DNA of 41,565 nt from the NCBI GenBank assembly GCA_030610655.1, contig JAUWRG010000008.1, positions 1-41,565 on the forward strand, written 5' to 3'. The notes below the pieces were generated by a model. It made no database searches, was not told where the DNA came from, and worked only from the letters and a program-made list of their open reading frames with translations. The DNA is from Dehalococcoidia bacterium. GTDB lineage: Bacteria > Chloroflexota > Dehalococcoidia > E44-bin15. This document shows, piece by piece, positions 19,201 to 26,016 of the stretch. Positions within the stretch are counted from its first letter, which is position 1. Every line of letters starts with the position of its first letter. The translations under genes and the position numbers were made by a program.

Positions 19201-19806
19201 AATGCGGCCGAGCACTCCGGCCAGAGGTGCTGCCTCATTTATCAGTCTCAGGGCCTCATCCACTTTACCCTTAGATAGCAGCGAGACAAACCCCTGGACG
19301 TTGATACCGAGGGGACACGCTGCGCGGCAGGGAGCAACCCCCTTCTTCTCTATGTAATACGCTGAAGGTACTGTCTTGGCACCCAAAACAGGGGCGTGGA
19401 TGGCACTGTGGGACACCCTCCGACCGTCGAACAGTAAGGGCACCTGTACCGAGCATGCTTCCTCGCAGCGGCCGCAGCCGGTGCACAGGTCCTCTCGAAC
19501 GTAGCGAGGGTATTTTGTTGCCCTTATGGTGAACCTCCCCTGCTTACCCTCTATGGCCATAACTTCGGAGTTGGTGTATAGGGTAACCAGTGGATGGCTC
19601 GCTGCTCGAAGGAACAGTGGCCAGATGCCAAGCAACTCCTCAGAAGAAGTGACTGCGGCACCCTCAGTAATATCCACTAAGCTCAGTGCCGCGGACGGTG
19701 TGATTAGCTTGACCTCCACGCCCAACTCAGCCAGGGTGAGAGCGGCCTGTGCCGCACCCGCACTGCTGCCAATAACAGCAACCCCCCTAGTCATTTGCAC
19801 CCTCAC
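16264..19806 (-). CDS. 1180-aa multidomain flavoprotein: HdrA-like fragment + NfnB/GltD-type FAD-NAD(P) module + second HdrA-like module + terminal 2x[4Fe-4S]
   Basis: VAVIGSSAGAAQAALTLAELGVEVKLI; CTGCGRCEEACSV; GltD module CRAACPLGINVQGFVSLLSKGKVDEALRLINEAAPLAGVLGRICTHPCEDNCKR, IIGSGPAGLTAAWELARRGYSPTIFE, VIGGGNSAVDSARAANR, VVVAIGQQPNT; HdrA N-terminal-like GVVLCRCGGSISSVIDCNQV...CAWVHQDDPVGATRKAIGIISSGVARAR; CRGCGDCAAICPY and CLGCGACIAHCPTGAI. Confidence 0.9.
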   Translation of the reverse strand: MRVQMTRGVAVIGSSAGAAQAALTLAELGVEVKLITPSAALSLVDITEGAAVTSSEELLGIWPLFLRAASHPLVTLYTNSEVMAIEGKQGRFTIRATKYPRYVREDLCTGCGRCEEACSVQVPLLFDGRRVSHSAIHAPVLGAKTVPSAYYIEKKGVAPCRAACPLGINVQGFVSLLSKGKVDEALRLINEAAPLAGVLGRICTHPCEDNCKRGEVDSPVFIHALHRYAADNAPGGINYKRKAAAGYRREKIAIIGSGPAGLTAAWELARRGYSPTIFESHAVVGGMLATGIPRFRLPWEVRYREVEAIKALGVDIKTGVTVGRDVTISDLRERRYRAFFLAIGAHRSNKLNIPGEDLEGVVDGMSLLFALNMKVGAFVGSNIVVIGGGNSAVDSARAANRRSKGQVRIIYRRTAEEMTAVREEVEDAIREGISIEYLTAPVEILGDGNKVAGIRCQRMVMGEMEADGRRRAEPIPGIEFVIDADHVVVAIGQQPNTSLLNMRWLDVDSDNDTIKVDTLTLETGIPGIFAGGDCITGSNNVVDAVAAGLRAAESIDRYLRGRDLRRGRSREKPQVVEVDIRERDVSYYKRARMHAIPISRRMGNFEETNLGLPGEVVEREAGRCINCALCSECMECERVCELNAVFHKDSVCQVGIPAEIVIDFTTDDNGTNSYIRRREIAQSAPLQFTRPGIYKVDTGEGELTRASAIALKAAIELKSRELPRPKETDIAGVPDVYLEQTREEAEPASLGETRVGVVLCRCGGSISSVIDCNQVTNEVLQLPGVCNVLEISQACNEEGASMIVAQAAEWDLDKVVLAACRCCGLEQICFSCTDRRVMCQQNLSRGLPLGYDRNIEFVNIREQCAWVHQDDPVGATRKAIGIISSGVARARGSLAAASEERPVAEGVLVLGAGLCGLAAARNLADQGYSVEVISGPESDSATEQHSLEYVRRRDTLLKELEEQGILVRQWPQVLDLDGSPGSYEVVVKYQSQTSRSGAGAVILDIGQLTGEMPAGDGVIPRENLLGRILAHRRCSDAPNGGDTAALKSSAMKETAGIFIISTDAEDLPEEQVLKGAAVAARASAYIGQGVVSPRANAVTINSKLCRGCGDCAAICPYIEMKERGGGIACAYVDQALCLGCGACIAHCPTGAITQATQSNQQIIATLEALLGRAPIMVEVS

Positions 19807-20350
19807 TTCGCCTTCTGTGCTCTAACCCATAGTTGTAGCCCAACTCGAAAGCCTTAGCATTGAACTCCTCCGTTCCCTTGGGTACAGATGTCAGAACGGA
19901 CTTCTTGAGGGACTCGGGGGAAACCACTTCGCTAACCGCTGCTAGAAAGCCAAGCATGATGATATTAGCCACCACTACCCTCCCCATGTCCCGCGCCATG
20001 CGGGTAGCTGGTATGGAGAAGGGTGACGGGTTTTGCGATGGGTCGGGTTTTACCAAATCTGGGTCTATTATCACCAGTGTCTCTGCAGGGAGATTGTGCC
20101 CGTGCTTACTGTAGGCCTCCTGCGATAGGATGATAAGTACATTTGGGTTCTGCACATACGGATAGTCTATGGGTTCGTCGGAAATGACTACCTCCGACAT
20201 GCATGAGCCACCGCGGGCCTCTGGCCCGTAGCTTTGGGTGAGGGTGGCGAAACCCCCTCCATATATGGAGGCAGCTTGACCCAGTATCTGCCCTGATAAT
20301 ATGACCCCCTGTCCACCAAATCCAGCTATTCTTATTCCCTTTATACTCAA
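19787..20350 (-). CDS. korC: 2-oxoacid:ferredoxin oxidoreductase gamma subunit (KorC-like)
   Basis: IRIAGFGGQGVILSGQILGQAA...TQSYGPEARGGSCMSEVVISDEPIDYP. Confidence 0.9.
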   Translation of the reverse strand: MSIKGIRIAGFGGQGVILSGQILGQAASIYGGGFATLTQSYGPEARGGSCMSEVVISDEPIDYPYVQNPNVLIILSQEAYSKHGHNLPAETLVIIDPDLVKPDPSQNPSPFSIPATRMARDMGRVVVANIIMLGFLAAVSEVVSPESLKKSVLTSVPKGTEEFNAKAFELGYNYGLEHRRRSEGAND

Positions 20351-20403
20351 ACTCTTTCACCCCATCTACTGCCCTAGTAGAGCCAAACACATTCGGCTGC
20401 CTA

Positions 20404-21249
20404 TTAGTTTTCCTTCCCGCTTACTCTGTCAAGCAATTGCTCATATTGATCCCAGAATGTCGGGCGCTCTATGTCGACAAACTTACCCACGACAATAGGT
20501 CCGTCGAAAGTTATGTCTAGATCCTTGGGATCGGCTCCATCTCGAACTATGCTTCTTTTCTGATATTCATGCATTGTCTCCAACCCCTGTGGCTGCTTGT
20601 TCATGCGTCCGTACAACGTCGGGCAGGGGCTTATCACTTCTATGAAGCTGAATCCCGGTTTGACCATCGCCTCGGCGATGGACCTCTCCAGTTGGCGCGC
20701 GTGTAGCACTGTCCAGCGGGCAACATATGTGGCGCCGCTGGCAGCCACAAGGTAGGGCACGTTAAAGGGATTCTCGATGTTGCCGTAAGGCGAGGTGGTG
20801 CTGCGGGCGTCGACAGGCGTGGTAGGCCCCAGTTGTCCACCAGTCATGCCATAGTTGAAATTGTTTATGCAGATGACGGTCATATCCATATTACGCCGTG
20901 CCGCATGGATGAGGTGGTTGCCTCCTATGGCTACAAGATCGCCGTCTCCTGAAAAGACCACCACGTTCAACTCGGGGTTTCCCAGCTTCAGGCCGATGGC
21001 GAAGGGAAGGGCCCGACCATGTGTGGTGTGAAATGAGTCCAACCTAAGATAGCCTGCCGCCCTTCCAGCGCAGCCAATTCCCGAGACGACCGCAATCTTA
21101 TCTGGGTCGAGACCAGCGCGGTGGATAGCCTTGATAAAACATCTCATTGCTGGCCCTATGCCACACCCAGCACACCAGATATGCGGCATTCTGTCCAATC
21201 TGAGGAAGCTGTTTATGATGTTTTGTTCTACACTTACGTTACTTGTCAT
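20404..21249 (-). CDS. korB: 2-oxoacid:ferredoxin oxidoreductase beta subunit (TPP-binding, KorB-like)
   Basis: WCAGCGIGPAMRCFIKAIHRAG...VSGIGCAGRAAGYLRLDSFHTTHGRALPFAIGLKLGNPELNVVVFSGDGDLVAIGGNHLIHAARRNMDMTVICINNFNYGMTGGQ. Confidence 0.93.
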   Translation of the reverse strand: MTSNVSVEQNIINSFLRLDRMPHIWCAGCGIGPAMRCFIKAIHRAGLDPDKIAVVSGIGCAGRAAGYLRLDSFHTTHGRALPFAIGLKLGNPELNVVVFSGDGDLVAIGGNHLIHAARRNMDMTVICINNFNYGMTGGQLGPTTPVDARSTTSPYGNIENPFNVPYLVAASGATYVARWTVLHARQLERSIAEAMVKPGFSFIEVISPCPTLYGRMNKQPQGLETMHEYQKRSIVRDGADPKDLDITFDGPIVVGKFVDIERPTFWDQYEQLLDRVSGKEN

Positions 21250-22397
21250 TGCACTACTTCCTTAATAGCTTTCAGTATGGTCTCGGGAAGGTGCACACTT
21301 CCACCCATGTGCGGCACGAGCAACGTAGTGGCCCTTCCTGCAGCGCACCTTTCTACCTCCAACACAATCTGACCGTAGTTTAGCTCGGGGACAACGAAAG
21401 CCTTGACCCGTTGCGCCAGTTCCATGATGCGTTCCTCGGCGAATGGCCACACTGTTATCAGCCGCAGCAGACCTGCGCGAATCCCACTATCCCTTGCCTG
21501 CTGTACCGCCAGTCGGGCGATGCGGGCGGTTATTCCATAGGCGCAGACCACAACCTCTGCGTCCTCTACATCGACCTCGTCATATCTTATTATGTCTCTC
21601 CTGTTGAGCCTGATTTTGTCCACCAAACGCCGCACCAGCTTGTCTTGGGCTTCAGCAGTCATTACCGGGTATCCCTTCTCATCGTGGGTAAGCCCGGTAA
21701 CGTGGAAGCGGTAGCCCTCGCCAGCTATGGCCATTGGCGGTACCAAATCCCCGTCCGCTTTGTAAGGTAGGTATTGCTCCGGCGCTACGGTAGGCCGTCG
21801 TCGATTTGAGAGTTCATCAGGTGATATACTTGGTATCACTACCTTCTCGCTCATATGCCCCACCACCTCGTCGGCCATCACCAGCACAGGAACACGGTAT
21901 ATCTCCGACAGGTTAAACGCCGTAATAGTAAGGTCGAATATCTCCTGAGGAGAGCTAGGCACCAGCGCGATAATTTCATAGCTGCCATGTGAGCCCCACC
22001 GTGCCTGCATCATGTCTGCATGAGCGGGTAGTGTGGGCAAACCAGTGGATGGACCGGCCCGCTGTATATTGACCACAACGCAGGGCGTTTCCAGCATCAC
22101 TCCCAAACCCAGGTTCTCCATCATTAGACTGAATCCCGGCCCAGAGGTCGCCGTCATCGCCTTCATCCCTGCCCAGGACGCGCCCAGTATGGCACTCATA
22201 GATGCTATCTCGTCCTCCATCTGGATATATATACCCCCCACGTGCGGAAGCCGCTCACTCATCCTCTCGGCCACCTCGGTGGCTGGGGTGATGGGATAGC
22301 CGGCGAAGAAGCGGCAACCTGCGCTGATGGCCCCCTCGGCGCAGGCCACATCACCGTTCATGAAAAACGTTCCACAGAGCACTCCGTCTTCAGACAT
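21246..22397 (-). CDS. korA: 2-oxoacid:ferredoxin oxidoreductase alpha subunit (KorA-like)
   Basis: FMNGDVACAEGAISAGCRFFAGYPITPATEVAERMSERLP...QMEDEIASMSAILGASWAGMKAMTATSGPGFSLMMENLGLG...QRAGPSTGLPT. Confidence 0.93.
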   Translation of the reverse strand: MSEDGVLCGTFFMNGDVACAEGAISAGCRFFAGYPITPATEVAERMSERLPHVGGIYIQMEDEIASMSAILGASWAGMKAMTATSGPGFSLMMENLGLGVMLETPCVVVNIQRAGPSTGLPTLPAHADMMQARWGSHGSYEIIALVPSSPQEIFDLTITAFNLSEIYRVPVLVMADEVVGHMSEKVVIPSISPDELSNRRRPTVAPEQYLPYKADGDLVPPMAIAGEGYRFHVTGLTHDEKGYPVMTAEAQDKLVRRLVDKIRLNRRDIIRYDEVDVEDAEVVVCAYGITARIARLAVQQARDSGIRAGLLRLITVWPFAEERIMELAQRVKAFVVPELNYGQIVLEVERCAAGRATTLLVPHMGGSVHLPETILKAIKEVVQ

Positions 22398-22408
22398 ACA
22401 AACTCCCG

Positions 22409-22690
22409 TCAGCTCTCGTTATCGCTTGGTTCCAGGTAGATGGCGAATTCCGGACAAAGCATCTCACACAAGCCACAGCCCAGGCACTTACTCTCGTCTG
22501 CTACTATAGCGAGGGTATAGCCCTTGGAGTTCAACTCTTCACTCATCTCGAGCACTGCCCTGGGGCAGAATTCCACGCAGTAGCCGCACCCCTTGCATCT
22601 ATCCTTGTCGATCAGCACTTTGGCCGGCTTGGTAGCCTTTTCCGCCTGATCGAATGGTGTTCTCCATAACTTCATATCAGTTCCCTTCAC
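22409..22690 (-). CDS. korD: 2-oxoacid:ferredoxin oxidoreductase delta/ferredoxin subunit, 2x[4Fe-4S] (KorD-like)
   Basis: VLIDKDRCKGCGYCVEFCPRAVLEMS...DESKCLGCGLCEMLCPEFAI; first gene of the minus-strand operon. Confidence 0.9.
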   Translation of the reverse strand: MKGTDMKLWRTPFDQAEKATKPAKVLIDKDRCKGCGYCVEFCPRAVLEMSEELNSKGYTLAIVADESKCLGCGLCEMLCPEFAIYLEPSDNES

Positions 22691-22901
22691 ACTTGCATAT
22701 TGCAGTTATATCCCATTCACGAATGTTCCCCACCCAACACCACCCCCTCTTATCGGTTGAGATCTCATCTGCCTGGTTTCCGAATGATGCACCCATTCCC
22801 ACAACGAAGGCTATCTACCATTACCGAAAAGAGACCTCCGAGCTTATATCTTACACTCCTATCACCGTAGCAGTCAAATCAACTTAGAAGACCAATATTT
22901 C

Positions 22902-22961
22902 TTAAAGGAACTCTTGCTTCAGCCAAACCTGGGCTGACGGGCTTTCCGTCACTCGCTCCAT
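22902..22961 (-). pseudogene. N-terminal stub of a DUF2851 gene
   Basis: Minus strand ATG at 22961 reads MERVTESPSAQVWLKQEFL*; compare intact DUF2851 start [20 protein letters not shown] at 11870. Same position relative to the upstream palindrome and DUF488. Confidence 0.55.
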
Positions 22962-22972
22962 ACAGACCATCC

Positions 22973-22990
22973 TTACACGATTGCATGTAG
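22973..22990. promoter_or_regulatory. Degenerate operator-like palindrome TTACACG-ATTG-CATGTAG
   Basis: Same position as 11882-11899 in copy A with two substitutions. Confidence 0.45.
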
Positions 22991-23042
22991 CCCTACACAA
23001 AAAATGAAGCCTTGTCTTTCAACCATTCCCATCAACCTGACC

Positions 23043-23468
23043 TCATGGCACCCACACCCTCTTTTCATCGATGACATGAGCGACTTTGAATCCATCCCGT
23101 CCCAACTCCTGGCCAATAAACCTTCTATGTCACCGCCAAGGAAGGCGCTCGGCACAGAGAATGACCACACTCCTCTCACAGGCCAGTTCTTCAAGTCTGC
23201 TAAGCCCCTTCCTAAACTCCTCCGTGTCGACATAAGCCTCGTATCCCTTCCTTCGATATCCCCCTAGTTCCTCGCCGAGATAAATATAACTAAAGCCCGC
23301 TCTCTCAAGCAGCCGGGGAAGCTCATCCTTTTCAAAGTGTTTGAATCTCGCTGTGGGGAAGCGACGTACGTCCACCACCACCTCAACACCTACGCCCTTG
23401 AGCAGCGCTAAGAATTCATCTGGGGCACGATAGCTCGTTCCCAAGGTATAGACAACCTCACCGCTCAC
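23043..23468 (-). CDS. DUF488 family protein with in-frame TGA at 23130-23132 (readthrough frame shown; ORF track ends at 23130)
   Basis: VYTLGTSYRAPDEFLALLKGVGVEVVVDVRRFPTARFKHFEKDELPRLLERAGFSYIYLGEELGGYR...VVILCAERLPWR[TGA]HRRFIGQELGRDGFKVAHVIDEKRVWVP*. The TGA replaces the Cys of the family C-H-R motif. Confidence 0.8.
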
Positions 23469-23529
23469 CCTCTATTATCCTCTCGAAACTCACGAAATCC
23501 TGATCATCTGAGGCAAAAATCACCCATCT

Positions 23530-23769
23530 TTAAGGCTGTTCATTTCTTTTCGCCCCGTACTCAAAACCAGCCCGCTCGGCGACGATAGTGAGCAGCCTCG
23601 ATGAGGTGCCCCTGGGACGATACATATCCCGCTCCCACTCACTGATGGTCTGCTGGCGCGTGCCCAGCTCATCGGCCATCTCCTGCTGGGTGATGCCCAA
23701 ATGCTGCCTCAGGGCGCGAACGCCTTTTGCATCCCACTGTAGCTTCTTCTTTCTCCCTCTTGCTCTCAT
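23530..23769 (-). CDS. XRE-family HTH transcriptional regulator
   Basis: GVRALRQHLGITQQEMADELGTRQQTISEWERDMYRPRGTSSRLLTIVAERAGF, a canonical HTH_3; palindrome 23781-23794 lies just upstream of its start. Confidence 0.85.
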   Translation of the reverse strand: MRARGRKKKLQWDAKGVRALRQHLGITQQEMADELGTRQQTISEWERDMYRPRGTSSRLLTIVAERAGFEYGAKRNEQP

Positions 23770-23780
23770 AGAGGTATTTT

Positions 23781-23794
23781 ACACGTTTCCGTGT
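23781..23794. promoter_or_regulatory. Operator-like palindrome ACACG-TTTC-CGTGT upstream of the HTH gene
   Basis: Perfect 5+5 inverted repeat identical to 12052-12065. Confidence 0.55.
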
Positions 23795-23942
23795 TCGACG
23801 TCAAAGGTAGCATTCAAGGGAAAAAGAGACCTATATAGAATAATTTAATAATAAGAATAAACTAAATTTACCTCAATTGCCGCCAATAGCTATTAATGCT
23901 TATCTGCCTACTTGCAGCCTACGCTAATCTAGGCTAATATGA

Positions 23943-23969
23943 TTAGCAGTCTGCTGGTGAGAGTGCTAA
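23943..23969 (+). promoter_or_regulatory. CIRCE element (HrcA operator) upstream of groES
   Basis: TTAGCAGTC-N9-GAGTGCTAA; matches CIRCE TTAGCACTC-N9-GAGTGCTAA with one mismatch. Confidence 0.92.
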
Positions 23970-23995
23970 TCAGATAATTTATAGGGAGGGCGAAA

Positions 23996-24289
23996 GTGGT
24001 AACTAAGTTGAAGCCGTTGGGAGACCGAGTAGTAGTGAGACCAATGACTGAGGAAGAGGTAAGCAAAGGAGGTATTATATTACCTGATACCGCGAAGGAG
24101 AAGCCTCAGCGTGGTGAGATCATCGCCGTGGGCCCGGGAAAGTTAGACGAGAATGGCAAGAGAGTCGCCATGGAGGTGAAAAAGGGCGACAAGGTGGTCT
24201 ACGCCAAGTATGCCGGCACTGATATCACCGTCAACGATGAGGAACTCCTGATCCTGCGCGAGAGCGATATATTGGCTAAGTTCAGTTAA
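23996..24289 (+). CDS. groES: Co-chaperonin GroES
   Basis: GTG start, [12 protein letters not shown]...[24 protein letters not shown]...[20 protein letters not shown] agggaggg. Confidence 0.97.
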   Translation: MVTKLKPLGDRVVVRPMTEEEVSKGGIILPDTAKEKPQRGEIIAVGPGKLDENGKRVAMEVKKGDKVVYAKYAGTDITVNDEELLILRESDILAKFS

Positions 24290-24304
24290 TTAAAGGGAGG
24301 AGAA

Positions 24305-25912
24305 ATGGCAAAACAGCTTGCTTATAGTGAAAATGCAAGGACACATCTAAAAACTGGGATGGATGCCCTGGCCAATGCGGTTAAAATCACCCTGGGACCA
24401 AAGGGGCGGAACGTAGTGCTGGACAAGAAGTTCGGCCCCCCTACCATAACCAATGACGGCGTCACCATCGCTAAGGAGATCGAACTGGAGGACCCCTTCG
24501 AGAACATCGGGGCTCAACTGATAAAGGAGGTGGCAACCAAGACTAATGATGTCGCCGGCGATGGCACCACAACCGCCACCGTGCTTGCTCAAGCGATGCT
24601 CCACGAAGGGATGAAGAATGTCGCTGCCGGGGCAAACCCCATGGCATTAAAAAGGGGCATTCAAAAGGCAACCGCCTGTATTGTGGAGGAGCTCAAGAAG
24701 ATATCAACTCCGGTAACCACCCGCGAGCAGGTATCCCAGGTTGCTGCTATCTCGGCGGCCGATGAGGAAATCGGCGATATCATCGCTGAGGTCATGGACA
24801 AGGTGGGCAAGGATGGCGTGATCACCGTTGAGGAAGGCAAGGGGATACAATTTGAAACAGAGTACGTCGAGGGGATGAAGATCGATAGAGGTTACATCTC
24901 CCCCTACTTCATAACCAACCCAGAGAGAATGGAGACGGAGATCGAGGACCCCTATATCTTGCTCACCGATAAGAAGATATCCGCTGTCGCCGACCTTCTG
25001 CCCGTCCTAGAGAAGATACTTCAAGTATCAAAGAATATCCTCATCATCGGCGAGGATGTCGATGGAGAGGCGCTGGCCACCCTGGTGGTCAATAAGCTCA
25101 GGGGCACCCTCAACTGCCTAACAGTGAAGGCACCGGGCTTTGGTGATCGCAGAAAGGCAATGCTCGAGGATATGGCCATCCTCACCGGGGGCACAGTGAT
25201 TACCGAGGAGATGGGGCGAAAGCTCGACTCAGCCACAATTGAGGACCTCGGCAGAGCAAGAAAGGTGGTGGCCACCAAGGAGGATACCACCATTATCGAG
25301 GGCAAGGGCTCGGATGAAGCCATTCAGTCGAGGATAAAGCAGATAAAGGCCCAGATAGAGGATAGCACATCCGAATTTGATAAGGAGAAGCTGCAGGAGC
25401 GCTTGGCAAAGCTCGCCGGCGGCGTTGCCGTGCTTAAGGTGGGGGCCGCCACCGAGGTCGAACTAAAGGAGAAGAAACACCGCGTCGAGGACGCCCTCTC
25501 CGCCACTAGGGCGGCTGTGGAAGAGGGTATCGTCCCCGGCGGTGGGGTCGCTTTCGTTAATGTCCTCCCCTGCCTGAATAAGATCAAGGCCACCGGTGAT
25601 GAAGCAACCGGGGTTAATATCGTCAGACACGCCCTCGTCGAGCCGCTGAGGATGATCGCCATCAACGCCGGCAGGGAGGGCTCGGTGGTGGCGGAGAAGG
25701 TGAAGAGGAGCAAGCCAGGGATTGGCTACGACGCCCTGAGGGACGACTATGCCGACATGCAGAAGCGGGGAATCATCGACCCGGCCAAGGTAGCAATAGC
25801 CGGGCTGGAGAATGCAGCGAGCGTCGCCGCTATGGTGATCACCACCGAGGCGCTGATTTCCGATCTTCCCGAGAAGGAAAGGCCAGCAATGCCCCCAATG
25901 CCTGAGTACTAA
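24305..25912 (+). CDS. groEL: Chaperonin GroEL
   Basis: [75 protein letters not shown]-terminus PAMPPMPEY. Confidence 0.98.
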   Translation: MAKQLAYSENARTHLKTGMDALANAVKITLGPKGRNVVLDKKFGPPTITNDGVTIAKEIELEDPFENIGAQLIKEVATKTNDVAGDGTTTATVLAQAMLHEGMKNVAAGANPMALKRGIQKATACIVEELKKISTPVTTREQVSQVAAISAADEEIGDIIAEVMDKVGKDGVITVEEGKGIQFETEYVEGMKIDRGYISPYFITNPERMETEIEDPYILLTDKKISAVADLLPVLEKILQVSKNILIIGEDVDGEALATLVVNKLRGTLNCLTVKAPGFGDRRKAMLEDMAILTGGTVITEEMGRKLDSATIEDLGRARKVVATKEDTTIIEGKGSDEAIQSRIKQIKAQIEDSTSEFDKEKLQERLAKLAGGVAVLKVGAATEVELKEKKHRVEDALSATRAAVEEGIVPGGGVAFVNVLPCLNKIKATGDEATGVNIVRHALVEPLRMIAINAGREGSVVAEKVKRSKPGIGYDALRDDYADMQKRGIIDPAKVAIAGLENAASVAAMVITTEALISDLPEKERPAMPPMPEY

Positions 25913-25933
25913 GCCTGAGAAATCTTCGCTCGG

Positions 25934-25973
25934 AAATTGTAGCCATGGTCTTGAGATCGTGGCTACAATTTTT
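25934..25973 (+). terminator. Rho-independent terminator after groESL
   Basis: 12-bp perfect stem AAATTGTAGCCA...TGGCTACAATTT followed by T run. Confidence 0.85.
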
Positions 25974-26016
25974 CACTAAATCTTTCATGATAGTACTTGG
26001 GTTGAGGAGGAGTGTG

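Larger units (their letters stand above)
22972..23910. repeat. Repeat copy B: HTH-DUF488 unit (direct repeat of 11881-12175, undeleted)
   Basis: Homologous to copy A at both ends, with HTH and most of DUF488 present only here. Confidence 0.85.

Noticed and set aside
2594-23132. Idea that TAA (2594) and TGA (23130) reflect stop-codon reassignment
   Set aside because: Different stop codons, each in only one gene; other genes use normal stops, so recoding of the genetic code is not supported.
22973-23233. 86-aa minus ORF spanning the end of DUF488
   Set aside because: Wrong frame; explained by DUF488 readthrough frame plus downstream repeat.
24347-25713. Antisense ORFs within groEL
   Set aside because: Shadow ORFs of a highly conserved gene.
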